Source: Acidobacteriaceae bacterium
Lineage (GTDB): Bacteria > Acidobacteriota > Terriglobia > Terriglobales > Acidobacteriaceae
Length of the DNA: 46,307 nucleotides
Assembly (NCBI GenBank): GCA_003140235.1
Contig: PLJN01000144.1
Location: 1-46,307, forward strand
Direction of reading: 5' to 3'
In this document: one piece after another, positions 24,206 to 32,494 of the stretch
How positions within the stretch are numbered: the first letter of the stretch is position 1
Layout: every line of letters starts with the position of its first letter
Position numbers and translations under genes: made by a program
Notes under the pieces: model-generated
Seen by the model: only the letters and a program-made list of their open reading frames with translations
Told to the model about the DNA's origin: nothing
Database searches by the model: none

Positions 24206-26358
24206 AAGGTGTTAGCCAGAGCCAGTGTGTCCCTCTTTTTCCCGCGACTCCGCCTGGGTGGAAGCATAACAGGTTCAGGAATTTCAACGCCGGTTGTATT
24301 CTCGGCCAGCGCAATCAGAAAATCCTGCGATGAAAAAGGCCTCTGTTCCTTGCGCCGCGGTAAACGCTTGTATCCGCCGTCGGGGTCCATGAACCGGGCT
24401 TTTACATTATCGGCAAGATAGGCGCCCAGTATCTCATCCTTAACGCGCTGCTTCAGTCCGGGATCCAGCAAAGGACAAAGCACTTCAACGCGCTCATACA
24501 GGTTGCGCGGCATCCAATCCGCGCTGGAGATGTAGACCTGGTCTTCCCCTTCGCCGCCGTTTTCGAAATAGAAAATCCGGCTGTGCTCCAAAAAGCGGCC
24601 TACGATGCTGCGCACTGTAATGTTCTCGCTGATTCCCGCCAGGCCCGGACGCAGCGAACACATGCCGCGCACGATCAGGTCAATTTTTACGCCTGCCTGT
24701 GAAGCGCGATACAGCGCCTGAATTATGTTCTTGTCGAGCAGCGCGTTCATTTTTGCGATGATGCGCGCTGGGCGGCCCTCCTGTGCATGGTCAGCCTCTC
24801 GCTGGATGTGGGCCAGCGTGGTCGAAGCAACGTCTACCGGCGAGATGGCCAGCGGAGCGTACGTGGCAGCTTCCGCATACGCGGTCAGGTAATGGAAAAC
24901 CGAGTGCACAGCCGAGGTGATCAGCGGCGAAGCCGTCAGCAGACTGACGTCGGTGTAGAACCGCGACGTTGTCGGATTGTAGTTTCCCGTGCCAATGTGC
25001 GCGTAGCTGCGGGTCACGCCGTCGGGGTCGTGGCGCACCAGCAGCGCGAGTTTGCAGTGGGTCTTCAGTCCCACCAGTCCGTGATACACCTGCACGCCCG
25101 CGTCTTCCATGCTGCGCGCCCACTCGATGTTGGAGGCTTCGTCAAACCTGGCTTTCAACTCCAGCACTGCAATCACTTCTTTTTCAGCGGCGGCCGCCAT
25201 CAGCGCCTGCACAATTGGAGAATTCTGGCTGGTGCGATAGATGGTCTGCTTGAGCGAGACCACATTGGAATCCTTGGCAGCACTTGCGACAAAGTCGACG
25301 ACGGCATCAAAAGAGTCGAAAGGATGATGCAGCAGAATGTCGCGCTTGCGCAGTTCGTCAAAGATGTTCCCGCTGCTGGCGGGCAGGCGCAATTCGCGTC
25401 CGGAAAAGTTCCGGAACTTCAGGTCGGGCCGCTCCGTAAGTTCATAAAAATGAAACAGCCGCGAGAGGTTTACGGGCCCCTGAGTATAAAACACCTGCCA
25501 GTCTTCCAGTTCAAACGTCTGGCGCAGGCGCTCGGCGATATCGGACTGGGCATCGGCGTCAATTTCCAGACGCACGGCGTCGCCGCGGCGCCTGCGGTGA
25601 AGTTCGGTCCTGACGGATTCCATCAGGTTGCGCGCCTCTTCCTCTTCCAGATAGAGGTTGCTGTTACGTGTGACGCGGAAAGAGGCCACGGAAACAATGT
25701 CATATCCGCGGTACATACTGGCGGCATGGTAGGTGAGCACGTCGGCCAGAAAGATGTAGTCCGTGCCCGATTGCGATGGCAATCGCACCAGACGCGGCAA
25801 TACGCGCGGCACTGTGATTACGCCCACATAAGTGCCAGTAGCGCGCCGCTTGCGTTTGAGCAGCAGTCCGATGCACAGGGCCTTGTTCAAAACGCGCGGG
25901 AAAGGATGCGCCGGGTCAACCGTGACCGGAGTCAGCAGCGGGTCAACTTCTTTTTCACAATAAGCGTCAATGAACGCCTCCTGCTCCGGACTCAGGTCCT
26001 TGAGGTCCAGCACGCGGATGTTCTCGCGCTCCAGAGCAGGCAGCAGCTTTTTGTTCCAGCACTCATATTGTTCCTGGACAAATTCATGCGTCTCGAGGGA
26101 AATCAGCTCACGTTCCTGCGCGGCAGAAAGAGCGTCCGGACCGGAATCGATGAATCCGTCTTCAATCCTCTGCAGCAGTCCGGCGACTCGGACTTCAAAA
26201 AACTCATCCAGGTTGCTGGCACTAATGGCCAGAAACTTGACACGTTCCAGCAGCGGATTCGAGTCATCGCTGGCTTCCTCAAGGACGCGCCGGTTAAAAG
26301 CGAGCCATGAGGTTTCGCGATTGATGTAAAGTGACGGATCGTCAACAGACCTGACCAT
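24202..26358 (-). CDS. ppk1: Polyphosphate kinase 1
   Basis: A 718-residue enzyme making polyphosphate from ATP reversibly, through a phosphohistidine. It starts with the typical YINRETSWLAFNRRVLEEA and NPLLERVKFLAISASNLDEFFEVRV. The autophosphorylated histidine is His454 in YAHIGTGNYNPTTSRFYTD; KQTIYRTSQNSPIV, LKARFDEASNIEWA and GMCSLRPG are further conserved phospholipase-D-like blocks. Length is near the family norm. Coupled to sixA by ATGA overlap. The upstream 219-bp gap holds its promoter; no Pho-box was recognised. Confidence 0.96.
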   Translation of the reverse strand: MVRSVDDPSLYINRETSWLAFNRRVLEEASDDSNPLLERVKFLAISASNLDEFFEVRVAGLLQRIEDGFIDSGPDALSAAQERELISLETHEFVQEQYECWNKKLLPALERENIRVLDLKDLSPEQEAFIDAYCEKEVDPLLTPVTVDPAHPFPRVLNKALCIGLLLKRKRRATGTYVGVITVPRVLPRLVRLPSQSGTDYIFLADVLTYHAASMYRGYDIVSVASFRVTRNSNLYLEEEEARNLMESVRTELHRRRRGDAVRLEIDADAQSDIAERLRQTFELEDWQVFYTQGPVNLSRLFHFYELTERPDLKFRNFSGRELRLPASSGNIFDELRKRDILLHHPFDSFDAVVDFVASAAKDSNVVSLKQTIYRTSQNSPIVQALMAAAAEKEVIAVLELKARFDEASNIEWARSMEDAGVQVYHGLVGLKTHCKLALLVRHDPDGVTRSYAHIGTGNYNPTTSRFYTDVSLLTASPLITSAVHSVFHYLTAYAEAATYAPLAISPVDVASTTLAHIQREADHAQEGRPARIIAKMNALLDKNIIQALYRASQAGVKIDLIVRGMCSLRPGLAGISENITVRSIVGRFLEHSRIFYFENGGEGEDQVYISSADWMPRNLYERVEVLCPLLDPGLKQRVKDEILGAYLADNVKARFMDPDGGYKRLPRRKEQRPFSSQDFLIALAENTTGVEIPEPVMLPPRRSRGKKRDTLALANTL

Positions 26359-26407
26359 AAGCTGAATCCCAAACCTTGCAGGCAGATGCTAGCAAGGGTA
26401 CATAAAA

Positions 26408-26581
26408 ATGACGTTAAAATTGGCGCGCAAGCCGTTGCTGAGGCAGCACCTCCCTGTTTTTACTTGGGAAGCGGGAAGCCAGAAGCTTCCTGCGCATCCC
26501 TATATTGTAGCGTTTGATGGGCGCGATGTTCAGCTCTTGGATATTCTCCGTAAACCATTGAAAACAAAAGGACTGCCTTAA
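26408..26581 (+). CDS. Possible small ORF (57 aa), unrecognised
   Basis: An ATG at 26408 opens a 57-codon frame ending TAA at 26581, with AAGGG about nine bases upstream as a modest ribosome-binding site. The product starts MTLKLARKPLLRQHLPVFTW, has a central KLPAHPYIVAFDGRDVQLLDIL segment and is basic at both ends; no family recognised. It fills the ppk1-msrA gap on the opposite strand and overlaps the msrA stop by four bases. It may be chance. Confidence 0.3.
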   Translation: MTLKLARKPLLRQHLPVFTWEAGSQKLPAHPYIVAFDGRDVQLLDILRKPLKTKGLP

Positions 26582-27108
26582 GTCTTCATCCTCATCGCAA
26601 AAGCCTTCTCGAACTTCTTGACCTTGGGGCCGACCACAAGCTGGCAGTAAGGTTCAGATGCGTTATTGGCATAGTAGGTTTGGTGGTAGTCCTCGGCAAC
26701 GTAGAACCTCTGCGCGGGCTTGACGGCCGTGACAATCGGATTGGACCAGACGTGTTTGGCGTTCAGCTCAGCAATGGCCTTTTCGGCTTCTTTCTTCTGT
26801 TCTTCCGATTCGTAGAAGATTACCGAGCGGTATTGGTCGCCCACGTCGTTTCCCTGGCGGTTGAGTGTTGTGGGATCGTGAGTGGCAAAAAAGACTTCGA
26901 GCAAATCGGCGAAGCTGATTTGCTGCGGTTCGAATGTCACGCGGATAACTTCCACGTGTCCCGAATTACCGCCGCATACTTGTTGATATGTCGGGTTCTC
27001 AACGCGTCCGCCCATATATCCGGATTCAACTGCCGTCACGCCCGCCAGCCGGTCGTAGACCGCTTCCAGACACCAAAAACATCCGCCACCTAATACTGCT
27101 ATTGCCAT
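26578..27108 (-). CDS. msrA: Peptide methionine sulfoxide reductase A
   Basis: A 176-residue enzyme reducing methionine-S-sulfoxide in proteins. The catalytic motif is GGGCFWCLEAVYDRL near the amino terminus; GYMGGRVENPTYQQVCGGNSGHVEVI, FATHDPTTLNRQGNDVGDQYRSVIF and AEDYHQTYY are diagnostic. The start at 27106-27108 (complement) gives the usual short lead before GGGCFWC, with no signal peptide, so it is cytoplasmic. It follows the alcohol dehydrogenase gene by 14 nt and probably shares its transcript. Confidence 0.97.
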   Translation of the reverse strand: MAIAVLGGGCFWCLEAVYDRLAGVTAVESGYMGGRVENPTYQQVCGGNSGHVEVIRVTFEPQQISFADLLEVFFATHDPTTLNRQGNDVGDQYRSVIFYESEEQKKEAEKAIAELNAKHVWSNPIVTAVKPAQRFYVAEDYHQTYYANNASEPYCQLVVGPKVKKFEKAFAMRMKT

Positions 27109-27122
27109 ATCACTTCCTTCTT

Positions 27123-28133
27123 CTACATCTTGACTGCGATGCGTCCGGAGATTTCACCGCGGCGCATCTTGTCCAGCGTCTCATTGATGCTGGTGAGATC
27201 GCAAGTCTCAACCAGGCAGCGGATCGCGCCAGACCCCGCCAGGTCAAGCACGGCCCGTTGATCGTCGCGCGTGCCGGTAGCCACGGATCGGATTCTGATT
27301 TCCCGCATCATGATCGCGGGGAAGACGAGGTCCTCGACCGGTAGTCCCACCACCATCAGCGCTCCCGCTGGGCGGACTGCATAAAAAGCCTGCGCGTAAG
27401 CCGCCTTCGAAGACGAGGTGACAATCCCGGCATGAACACCTCCCATGCCACGGAAAATCTTGGCTACCTCTTCGGTCGATGCGTTGATGGTTTGGTCAGC
27501 GCCCAGGTCGCGGGCCAGCGCGAGCTTGTCGTCTGCGATGTCCACGGCGATCACACGCGCGCCAAATGTCCTGGCAATCTGCACCGCAAGATGACCGAGT
27601 CCGCCAATGCCAAACACCGCCAGCCGCTGGCCAGGTTGAACACCGGAATTCTTGACCGCACGATACGCCGTGATTCCGGCGCAAAAAAGCGGTGCAGCTT
27701 CTTCCGAGCTAAGCTTTTCCGGGACCTTTAGCGCATGGCTTGCCTTGGCTTTAATGAATTCGGCAAAGCCACCATCCACGCTGGCGCCGGTAATGATTTG
27801 TTTCGGGCACAGATTCTCCAGACCCTCCAGGCACAATTCGCAGACGCCGCAGCTCCAGTGGAGCCACGCCACACCGACTCGATCACCGACTGCGAGATGG
27901 CGAACACCGCTGCCGGTTTTGACGATCCTTCCGACGACTTCATGCCCCGGAATGAGCGGCTTCTTGATAAGCCGCTTCAGTTGCGGCCAGCCGCCCTCGG
28001 CAATGGCCAAGTCCGAATGACATACACCGCACGCCTCGACCTTGATCAGGACTTCGTCAATGTCCGGTGTGGGCACGTCTACGTCCTGTAACACCAGAGG
28101 CTGGTTGAATTCTTGAAGTACGGCAGCTTTCAT
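27123..28133 (-). CDS. Zinc-dependent alcohol dehydrogenase (AdhP-like MDR)
   Basis: A 336-residue medium-chain dehydrogenase. Catalytic zinc ligands are in ACGVCHSD (Cys38) and PGHEVVG; the structural zinc lobe is CGVCELCLEGLENLC. The NAD(P)-binding Rossmann motif is AVFGIGGLGHLAVQIA followed by VIAVDIADDK; the acidic residue ending the second strand favours NAD. Closest type is AdhP/AdhT primary-alcohol dehydrogenase; physiological substrate not known. Between an esterase gene 35 nt upstream and msrA downstream on the same strand. Confidence 0.92.
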   Translation of the reverse strand: MKAAVLQEFNQPLVLQDVDVPTPDIDEVLIKVEACGVCHSDLAIAEGGWPQLKRLIKKPLIPGHEVVGRIVKTGSGVRHLAVGDRVGVAWLHWSCGVCELCLEGLENLCPKQIITGASVDGGFAEFIKAKASHALKVPEKLSSEEAAPLFCAGITAYRAVKNSGVQPGQRLAVFGIGGLGHLAVQIARTFGARVIAVDIADDKLALARDLGADQTINASTEEVAKIFRGMGGVHAGIVTSSSKAAYAQAFYAVRPAGALMVVGLPVEDLVFPAIMMREIRIRSVATGTRDDQRAVLDLAGSGAIRCLVETCDLTSINETLDKMRRGEISGRIAVKM

Positions 28134-28168
28134 GAGATGACCACTTTCGAATTAGAAGGTTGACTCGT

Positions 28169-29140
28169 TCAGACCGATGCAAACGTCTCGCGCAGCATGG
28201 CGATGGCTTGCGCGATGGCGCCGCGAGTCGGCGGCGTTGCCGCCAAAACGTTGGCCACGGTGAATCCGTGGATTGCCCCCAGATAACGCGTAGCTGCAAC
28301 GGACACGCCGGCTTGCGTGAGCTTGCGAGCGTAGGCTTCGCCCTCATCACGCAGGACGTCGCACTCGGCGGTGATAATCAGGGCGCGGGGCAGTCCTCGC
28401 AGTTTTTCTACAGAGGCCAGTAGAGGCAGGCACAACGGCTCCAAGCCCTTCGACGGCGTGTCGCCGATGTAGTGGTTCCAAAACCACAGACCGGTTTCCG
28501 CAGTGAAGTAGTAACCATTTGCAAACTGCTGGCGTGAGGGCAAATCTCCAGCGCCTCCAGTTGCCGGATAGAACATTACCTGAGCAGAGATCTTGGGCCC
28601 GCCCCGTTCCTTGGCAAGCAAGGACACAACGGCCGCCATGTTGCCGCCGGCGCTGTCTCCGGCCACGGCGAGCTGATTTGCATTGACGCCGATTTCGCTG
28701 CCGTGTGCGGCCACCCATTTTGTGGCCGCGAAGGCTTCCTCGTTGGCGATCGGGTAGTGTACTTCTGGCGACAGACTGTACTCCACGAACACCACGGCGG
28801 CGTTAACGCCGTTGACAATCTCGCGCACGATGCGTTCGTGCGTCTCAAAGTTTCCGACGACCCATCCGCCTCCGTGAAAATACATCACCACAGGCAGCGG
28901 CGATTTGTTTCCTTTAGGACGGACAATTGTGACTTCCACACTGCCTTTGGGTCCAACCGGCAGCGTGCGCTTTTCAATGTCCGCCGGCAGCAACGCCACC
29001 GGAACCGCTGCCTGGCCTTTGGCAAATTGAACACGCGCTTCCGGAACGGGAAGCGTGTGGAGTTCCGGATACTTTCCGTCTTCCAGGTATTTGAGGAAGA
29101 ATTGGGTGGTGGGATCAAGTACGGGTTGGTTGACGTCCAT
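28169..29140 (-). CDS. HSL-family alpha/beta hydrolase (esterase/lipase)
   Basis: A 323-residue hormone-sensitive-lipase-type esterase. The oxyanion motif HGGGW is at residues 89-93, the nucleophile Ser163 is in GDSAGGN, the acid in ITAECDVLRDEG and the histidine in GAIHGF near the end. No signal peptide, so likely intracellular hydrolysis of short acyl or aryl esters. I chose the ATG at 29138-29140 (complement) because GAGAGG lies about nine bases upstream and MDVNQPVLDPTTQFFL is the expected helical cap start. First gene of a likely esterase-adh-msrA transcript. Confidence 0.9.
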   Translation of the reverse strand: MDVNQPVLDPTTQFFLKYLEDGKYPELHTLPVPEARVQFAKGQAAVPVALLPADIEKRTLPVGPKGSVEVTIVRPKGNKSPLPVVMYFHGGGWVVGNFETHERIVREIVNGVNAAVVFVEYSLSPEVHYPIANEEAFAATKWVAAHGSEIGVNANQLAVAGDSAGGNMAAVVSLLAKERGGPKISAQVMFYPATGGAGDLPSRQQFANGYYFTAETGLWFWNHYIGDTPSKGLEPLCLPLLASVEKLRGLPRALIITAECDVLRDEGEAYARKLTQAGVSVAATRYLGAIHGFTVANVLAATPPTRGAIAQAIAMLRETFASV

Positions 29141-29195
29141 GAAACATCCTCTCAAGTAGGGAATCACAAGAATAAATGGTTTTTGGGTCCGGGGC

Positions 29196-29221
29196 CATGT
29201 TACATAATCATGTTGCATAAT
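29196..29221. repeat. Tandem 13-base repeat in divergent promoter region
   Basis: Two adjacent 13-mers, CATGTTACATAAT (29196-29208) and CATGTTGCATAAT (29209-29221), differ at one base. They lie between the divergent esterase and DegT aminotransferase genes, about 50 bp before the latter, and include -10-like CATAAT words. Could be a regulator binding pair or a duplicated promoter element. Confidence 0.6.
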
Positions 29222-29271
29222 AAAGACACAGTGGCTGCTCCAGATCGGGCGACTGACTAGAAACGATTTCT

Positions 29272-30438
29272 ATGAATGCAAAAGCAGTTGAAGAGACAGC
29301 AGTGGTGGCCCCGACCGTCCGCGAGCCGCTGTTTCCCTTCTTCGATCTAAAGGCGCAGTATGCGCAGATTCGCGATGAAGTCCAGGCGGCTGTCACGCGC
29401 GTGTTTGAGAGCCAGCACTTCATTTACGGTCCCGAAGTGGCCGCGTTCGAAGAAGAAATCGCTGCCGTAGCCGGCACAAAGTTTGCGATTGGCTGTGCCT
29501 CAGGGTCTGACGCGCTCTTGCTCGCGCTGATGGCGCTGGATGTCGGCCCTGGCGATGAGGTAATAACGCCGCCATTCACGTTTGTCGCAACGGCTGGGTC
29601 AATCGCCCGTCTTGGCACGCGCCCGGTATTCGTGGACATCGAACCCGGCACATTCAATCTTGATCCGCAAAAACTCGAGCGCGCGATTACCTCGCGCACA
29701 CGCGCCATCATGCCCGTGGATTTATTCGGATTGATCGCGGACATGGACCCAATTGTCAGCCTGGCCACGCGCCATGGCGTTGCCGTAATCGAAGACGCGG
29801 CGCAGAGCATTGGCGCCGCCTATCACGGGCGTGCGGCGGGTGGCATGGGGCCGATGGGCTGTTTCAGTTTTTATCCCACGAAGAACCTAGGCGGGGCCGG
29901 CGATGGCGGACTGATTACGACCAACGATCCGAAGCTGGCCCAACGCCTGAAATTGCTGCATGAGCACGGCAGCCCCAAGCGCTACGAGTATGAGGTACTG
30001 GGGATGAACAGCCGTTTGGACGCATTGCAGGCCGCGGTGCTTCGCGTGAAGTTGCGTCACCTCGAAGAGTGGACGACGGCGCGCATACGCAATGCTGAGC
30101 GATATCGTGCGCTGTTCGCAGAAAGCAGCTGCCGCGAGCACGTTACTGTTCCGGAAACAGTGGCCGATTGCCGTCACGTCTACAACCAATATGTCATCCG
30201 CGTTCCACAGCGCGACGAATTGCGGCAGCACTTGCAGCAAGCCGGAATCCAGACGGAGATTTATTATCCCTATCCGCTTCATTTGCAACCGGCCTTTGCC
30301 GGGCTTGGCCACAAGCGCGGAGAATTTCCAGAGACGGAGCGCGCCTGTGCCGAAGTGCTGGCTCTACCCATCTACCCTGAACTCAGGGCAGAGCAGCAGG
30401 AATGCGTGGTTGCGGGTATTGCTGATTTCTACAAGTAG
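29272..30438 (+). CDS. DegT/DnrJ/EryC1/StrS-family PLP aminotransferase
   Basis: A 388-residue fold-type I aminotransferase of the sugar-aminotransferase family. Lys204 in [15 protein letters not shown] is the PLP lysine; [11 protein letters not shown] holds the aspartate contacting the pyridine nitrogen; [46 protein letters not shown] and the C-terminal [13 protein letters not shown] loop are typical. These enzymes usually aminate a keto-sugar nucleotide such as UDP-3-keto-GlcNAc derivatives. No sugar nucleotide epimerase, dehydrogenase or glycosyltransferase is nearby, so the substrate is open. Converges on the hydrolase gene with a five-base gap. Confidence 0.92.
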   Translation: MNAKAVEETAVVAPTVREPLFPFFDLKAQYAQIRDEVQAAVTRVFESQHFIYGPEVAAFEEEIAAVAGTKFAIGCASGSDALLLALMALDVGPGDEVITPPFTFVATAGSIARLGTRPVFVDIEPGTFNLDPQKLERAITSRTRAIMPVDLFGLIADMDPIVSLATRHGVAVIEDAAQSIGAAYHGRAAGGMGPMGCFSFYPTKNLGGAGDGGLITTNDPKLAQRLKLLHEHGSPKRYEYEVLGMNSRLDALQAAVLRVKLRHLEEWTTARIRNAERYRALFAESSCREHVTVPETVADCRHVYNQYVIRVPQRDELRQHLQQAGIQTEIYYPYPLHLQPAFAGLGHKRGEFPETERACAEVLALPIYPELRAEQQECVVAGIADFYK

Positions 30439-30443
30439 TGCGC

Positions 30444-31106
30444 TCAGCTCTTCAAAAGAAGAAATTCTGAAAACGCGGACACGATTTGCGCCGGCAAATC
30501 GATAGAGCCGCCTTTGGGCAGCAGATCATGTCCAGCATGCTCCACTTCGTACAACATCGTTCGTGCAGGAATCGCTCCCAGCGCAGCGTGCATTTCTTCG
30601 TGTGAACCAAACGGATCACGAGAGCCATGCACAAACAGTGCCGGTGTAGTCAGCGCGGGAAAATGGGTGGTCCGCAGTTGCTCGGGCTTGCGCGGCGGAT
30701 GCAACGGATAAGAGAGCAACAGCAAACCGTCAACTAACCTCGGCGGTTCCGCAGCCAGCATGGTCGCTTGCCGGCCTCCGTACGAATGGCCGCCGAGAAA
30801 CACGCGGCCAGAGGCTCGCTGCTTCATGACGGCTACAGCCCGCGCCAGTCCTTCTCGATCACGAGCAGCCATTGCCGGAAACGGCGGTCCATGGGGCCGG
30901 GTCTGCCGAAAAGGAAGATCACATCGCAAAACAGAAAATCCAGCTTCGCCGAACGCGTTGGAGACAGCCACCAATAACTTGGATTGGCAGTTAGCGCCGG
31001 CGCCGTGCGTGAGCACCAGCGCATCGCCAGTTGCGTTCTCGGGTGTGTGCAGAAATCCGCAGACCACGGGTTCTGCGGTCCGGTCTTCAAATCGCTCGAC
31101 GCGCAC
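30444..31106 (-). CDS. Alpha/beta hydrolase, KANL3/Tex30-like
   Basis: A 220-residue small alpha/beta hydrolase. GAGAN after VLTHGAGANCQSK forms the oxyanion region, Ser108 in FLGGHSYGGRQATML is the nucleophile, the acid is probably in VHGSRDPFG and the histidine in HAGHDLL. This pattern matches the dienelactone-hydrolase-like KANL3/Tex30 group; substrate unknown. It starts with GTG (31104-31106, complement) directly after a G-rich stretch, and lies nine bases downstream of the M20 amidohydrolase stop, so it is the last gene of a minus-strand operon. Confidence 0.85.
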   Translation of the reverse strand: MRVERFEDRTAEPVVCGFLHTPENATGDALVLTHGAGANCQSKLLVAVSNAFGEAGFSVLRCDLPFRQTRPHGPPFPAMAARDREGLARAVAVMKQRASGRVFLGGHSYGGRQATMLAAEPPRLVDGLLLLSYPLHPPRKPEQLRTTHFPALTTPALFVHGSRDPFGSHEEMHAALGAIPARTMLYEVEHAGHDLLPKGGSIDLPAQIVSAFSEFLLLKS

Positions 31107-31115
31107 CCCCCAGCC

Positions 31116-32465
31116 CTACTTCGGCGCCGACTGCGCAGTAATCTTGCGAACGTCCGCCGCGTTGCCGCGCAGCAAGTCCCGTAGAATGGCTACTTCAGCG
31201 GCGATGCCGGTGTGGAGCGCTGGCGCCTCATCGGGCGCGAACAACGGCGAGTGATTACTTGGCAAGTCTTTGCCTGCCGCCTTGGCTTCTGCGAATTTCT
31301 GCGTGTTGGCCACGCCCAGCGTAAAGTAGAACGAAGGCACGCTCTGGTCAACGAAGTAGGAGTAGTCTTCCGACGTCATGATAGGTGGCTCTGTCTCCAC
31401 GGTGCCTCTGCCCAGCGTGGCTTCAAGAACACTGGCCAGATGCTGCGTCAGAACTGGATCGTTATAAACGGCTCCGGTAGATTCATACTGCTCAATCAAC
31501 GGCATTTTCTCAGCGCCACCAGCTTCCGCTTCGGCTTTTGCAACTCGCGCAATCGAGGCCAGCAGATGACGACGCACTTCCGGCGTGTACGAGCGTACCG
31601 TCAATCCCATTTGCGCTTCGTCGGGAATGATGTTGTTCTTGGTCCCTGCTTGAAGATAACCAATGGTGATCACCGCCGCGTCACCCGGCTTGATTTCGCG
31701 CGAAACAATGGACTGGAGCGTTAACACAATCCTTGCGGCGATCACGATTGGGTCTACCGTTTTTTCCGGCGTGGCTCCATGGCCGCCTTTTCCATAGACC
31801 GTGATCTTCAAAGAATCCGCATTGGACTTGGAATACCCCGGCGTGATGCCAACCATTCCGGTCGGAAGCAGATTTGTATCATGCAGCGCTACTCCAATGT
31901 CCGGCTTGGGGAAGCGCGTGAACAGACCATCTTCGATCATCTTCTTGGCGCCGGTAATGGTTTCTTCTGCCGGTTGGCCAATGAGCATCAACGTCCCATG
32001 CCATGTGTCCCGAGTGTGAGCCATGATGGCGGCTGCTCCAAACAACGACGCCATGTGCACGTCATGCCCGCAGGCATGCATCACTCCGACGTCGCGTCCG
32101 GAATCGTCTTTCGCGCGGACTTTGCTGGCATAGGGAAGACCGGTCTTTTCTTCCACCGGCAGCGCGTCCAATTCCGTGCGCAGCATGACCGTGGGGCCGG
32201 CGCCATTTTTCATGATGGCCACAACGCCGGTGCCGCCAACGTGCTCCGTTACGTCGTAGCCCAGCGCCCGCAGACGGTTCGCAAGTTCCGCCGCAGTCCG
32301 GGTTTCATGGGACGAAAGCTCCGGGTGTTGATGCAGGTCAAGATAAAAAGCCTGCGCGTCTGGAAACACGGACTCAACCTGACTGGTGAGCGGCCCAGCC
32401 TGTGCGGCGCAAGCCATCGCGGAAAGCAGTAGAAAAAGTAGTGATCTCATCATGCGCGGAATCAT
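31116..32465 (-). CDS. Exported M20-family amidohydrolase
   Basis: A 449-residue metallopeptidase of the M20D (IAA-amino acid hydrolase/HipO/AbgB-like) group. Residues 1-23 form a signal peptide (MMRSLLFLLLSAMACAAQA). Metal-site motifs are HQHPELSSHE, MHACGHDVHMA (Cys132, His134, His137) and GQPAEE (Glu167/168), with YGKGGHGA from the lid domain and MTSEDYSYF near the end. It probably hydrolyses N-acyl amino acids or dipeptide-like amides outside the cytoplasmic membrane. Alternative start at the second Met. Downstream of the beta-lactamase-like gene by 29 nt. Confidence 0.92.
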   Translation of the reverse strand: MIPRMMRSLLFLLLSAMACAAQAGPLTSQVESVFPDAQAFYLDLHQHPELSSHETRTAAELANRLRALGYDVTEHVGGTGVVAIMKNGAGPTVMLRTELDALPVEEKTGLPYASKVRAKDDSGRDVGVMHACGHDVHMASLFGAAAIMAHTRDTWHGTLMLIGQPAEETITGAKKMIEDGLFTRFPKPDIGVALHDTNLLPTGMVGITPGYSKSNADSLKITVYGKGGHGATPEKTVDPIVIAARIVLTLQSIVSREIKPGDAAVITIGYLQAGTKNNIIPDEAQMGLTVRSYTPEVRRHLLASIARVAKAEAEAGGAEKMPLIEQYESTGAVYNDPVLTQHLASVLEATLGRGTVETEPPIMTSEDYSYFVDQSVPSFYFTLGVANTQKFAEAKAAGKDLPSNHSPLFAPDEAPALHTGIAAEVAILRDLLRGNAADVRKITAQSAPK

Positions 32466-32494
32466 AAATGTGATTACCTCGGTTCGACAACAGC

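Noticed and set aside
24787-26310. 507-codon frame on the plus strand, antisense to ppk1
   Set aside because: It is the codon-bias shadow of ppk1, whose motifs are complete; the antisense product shows no family features.
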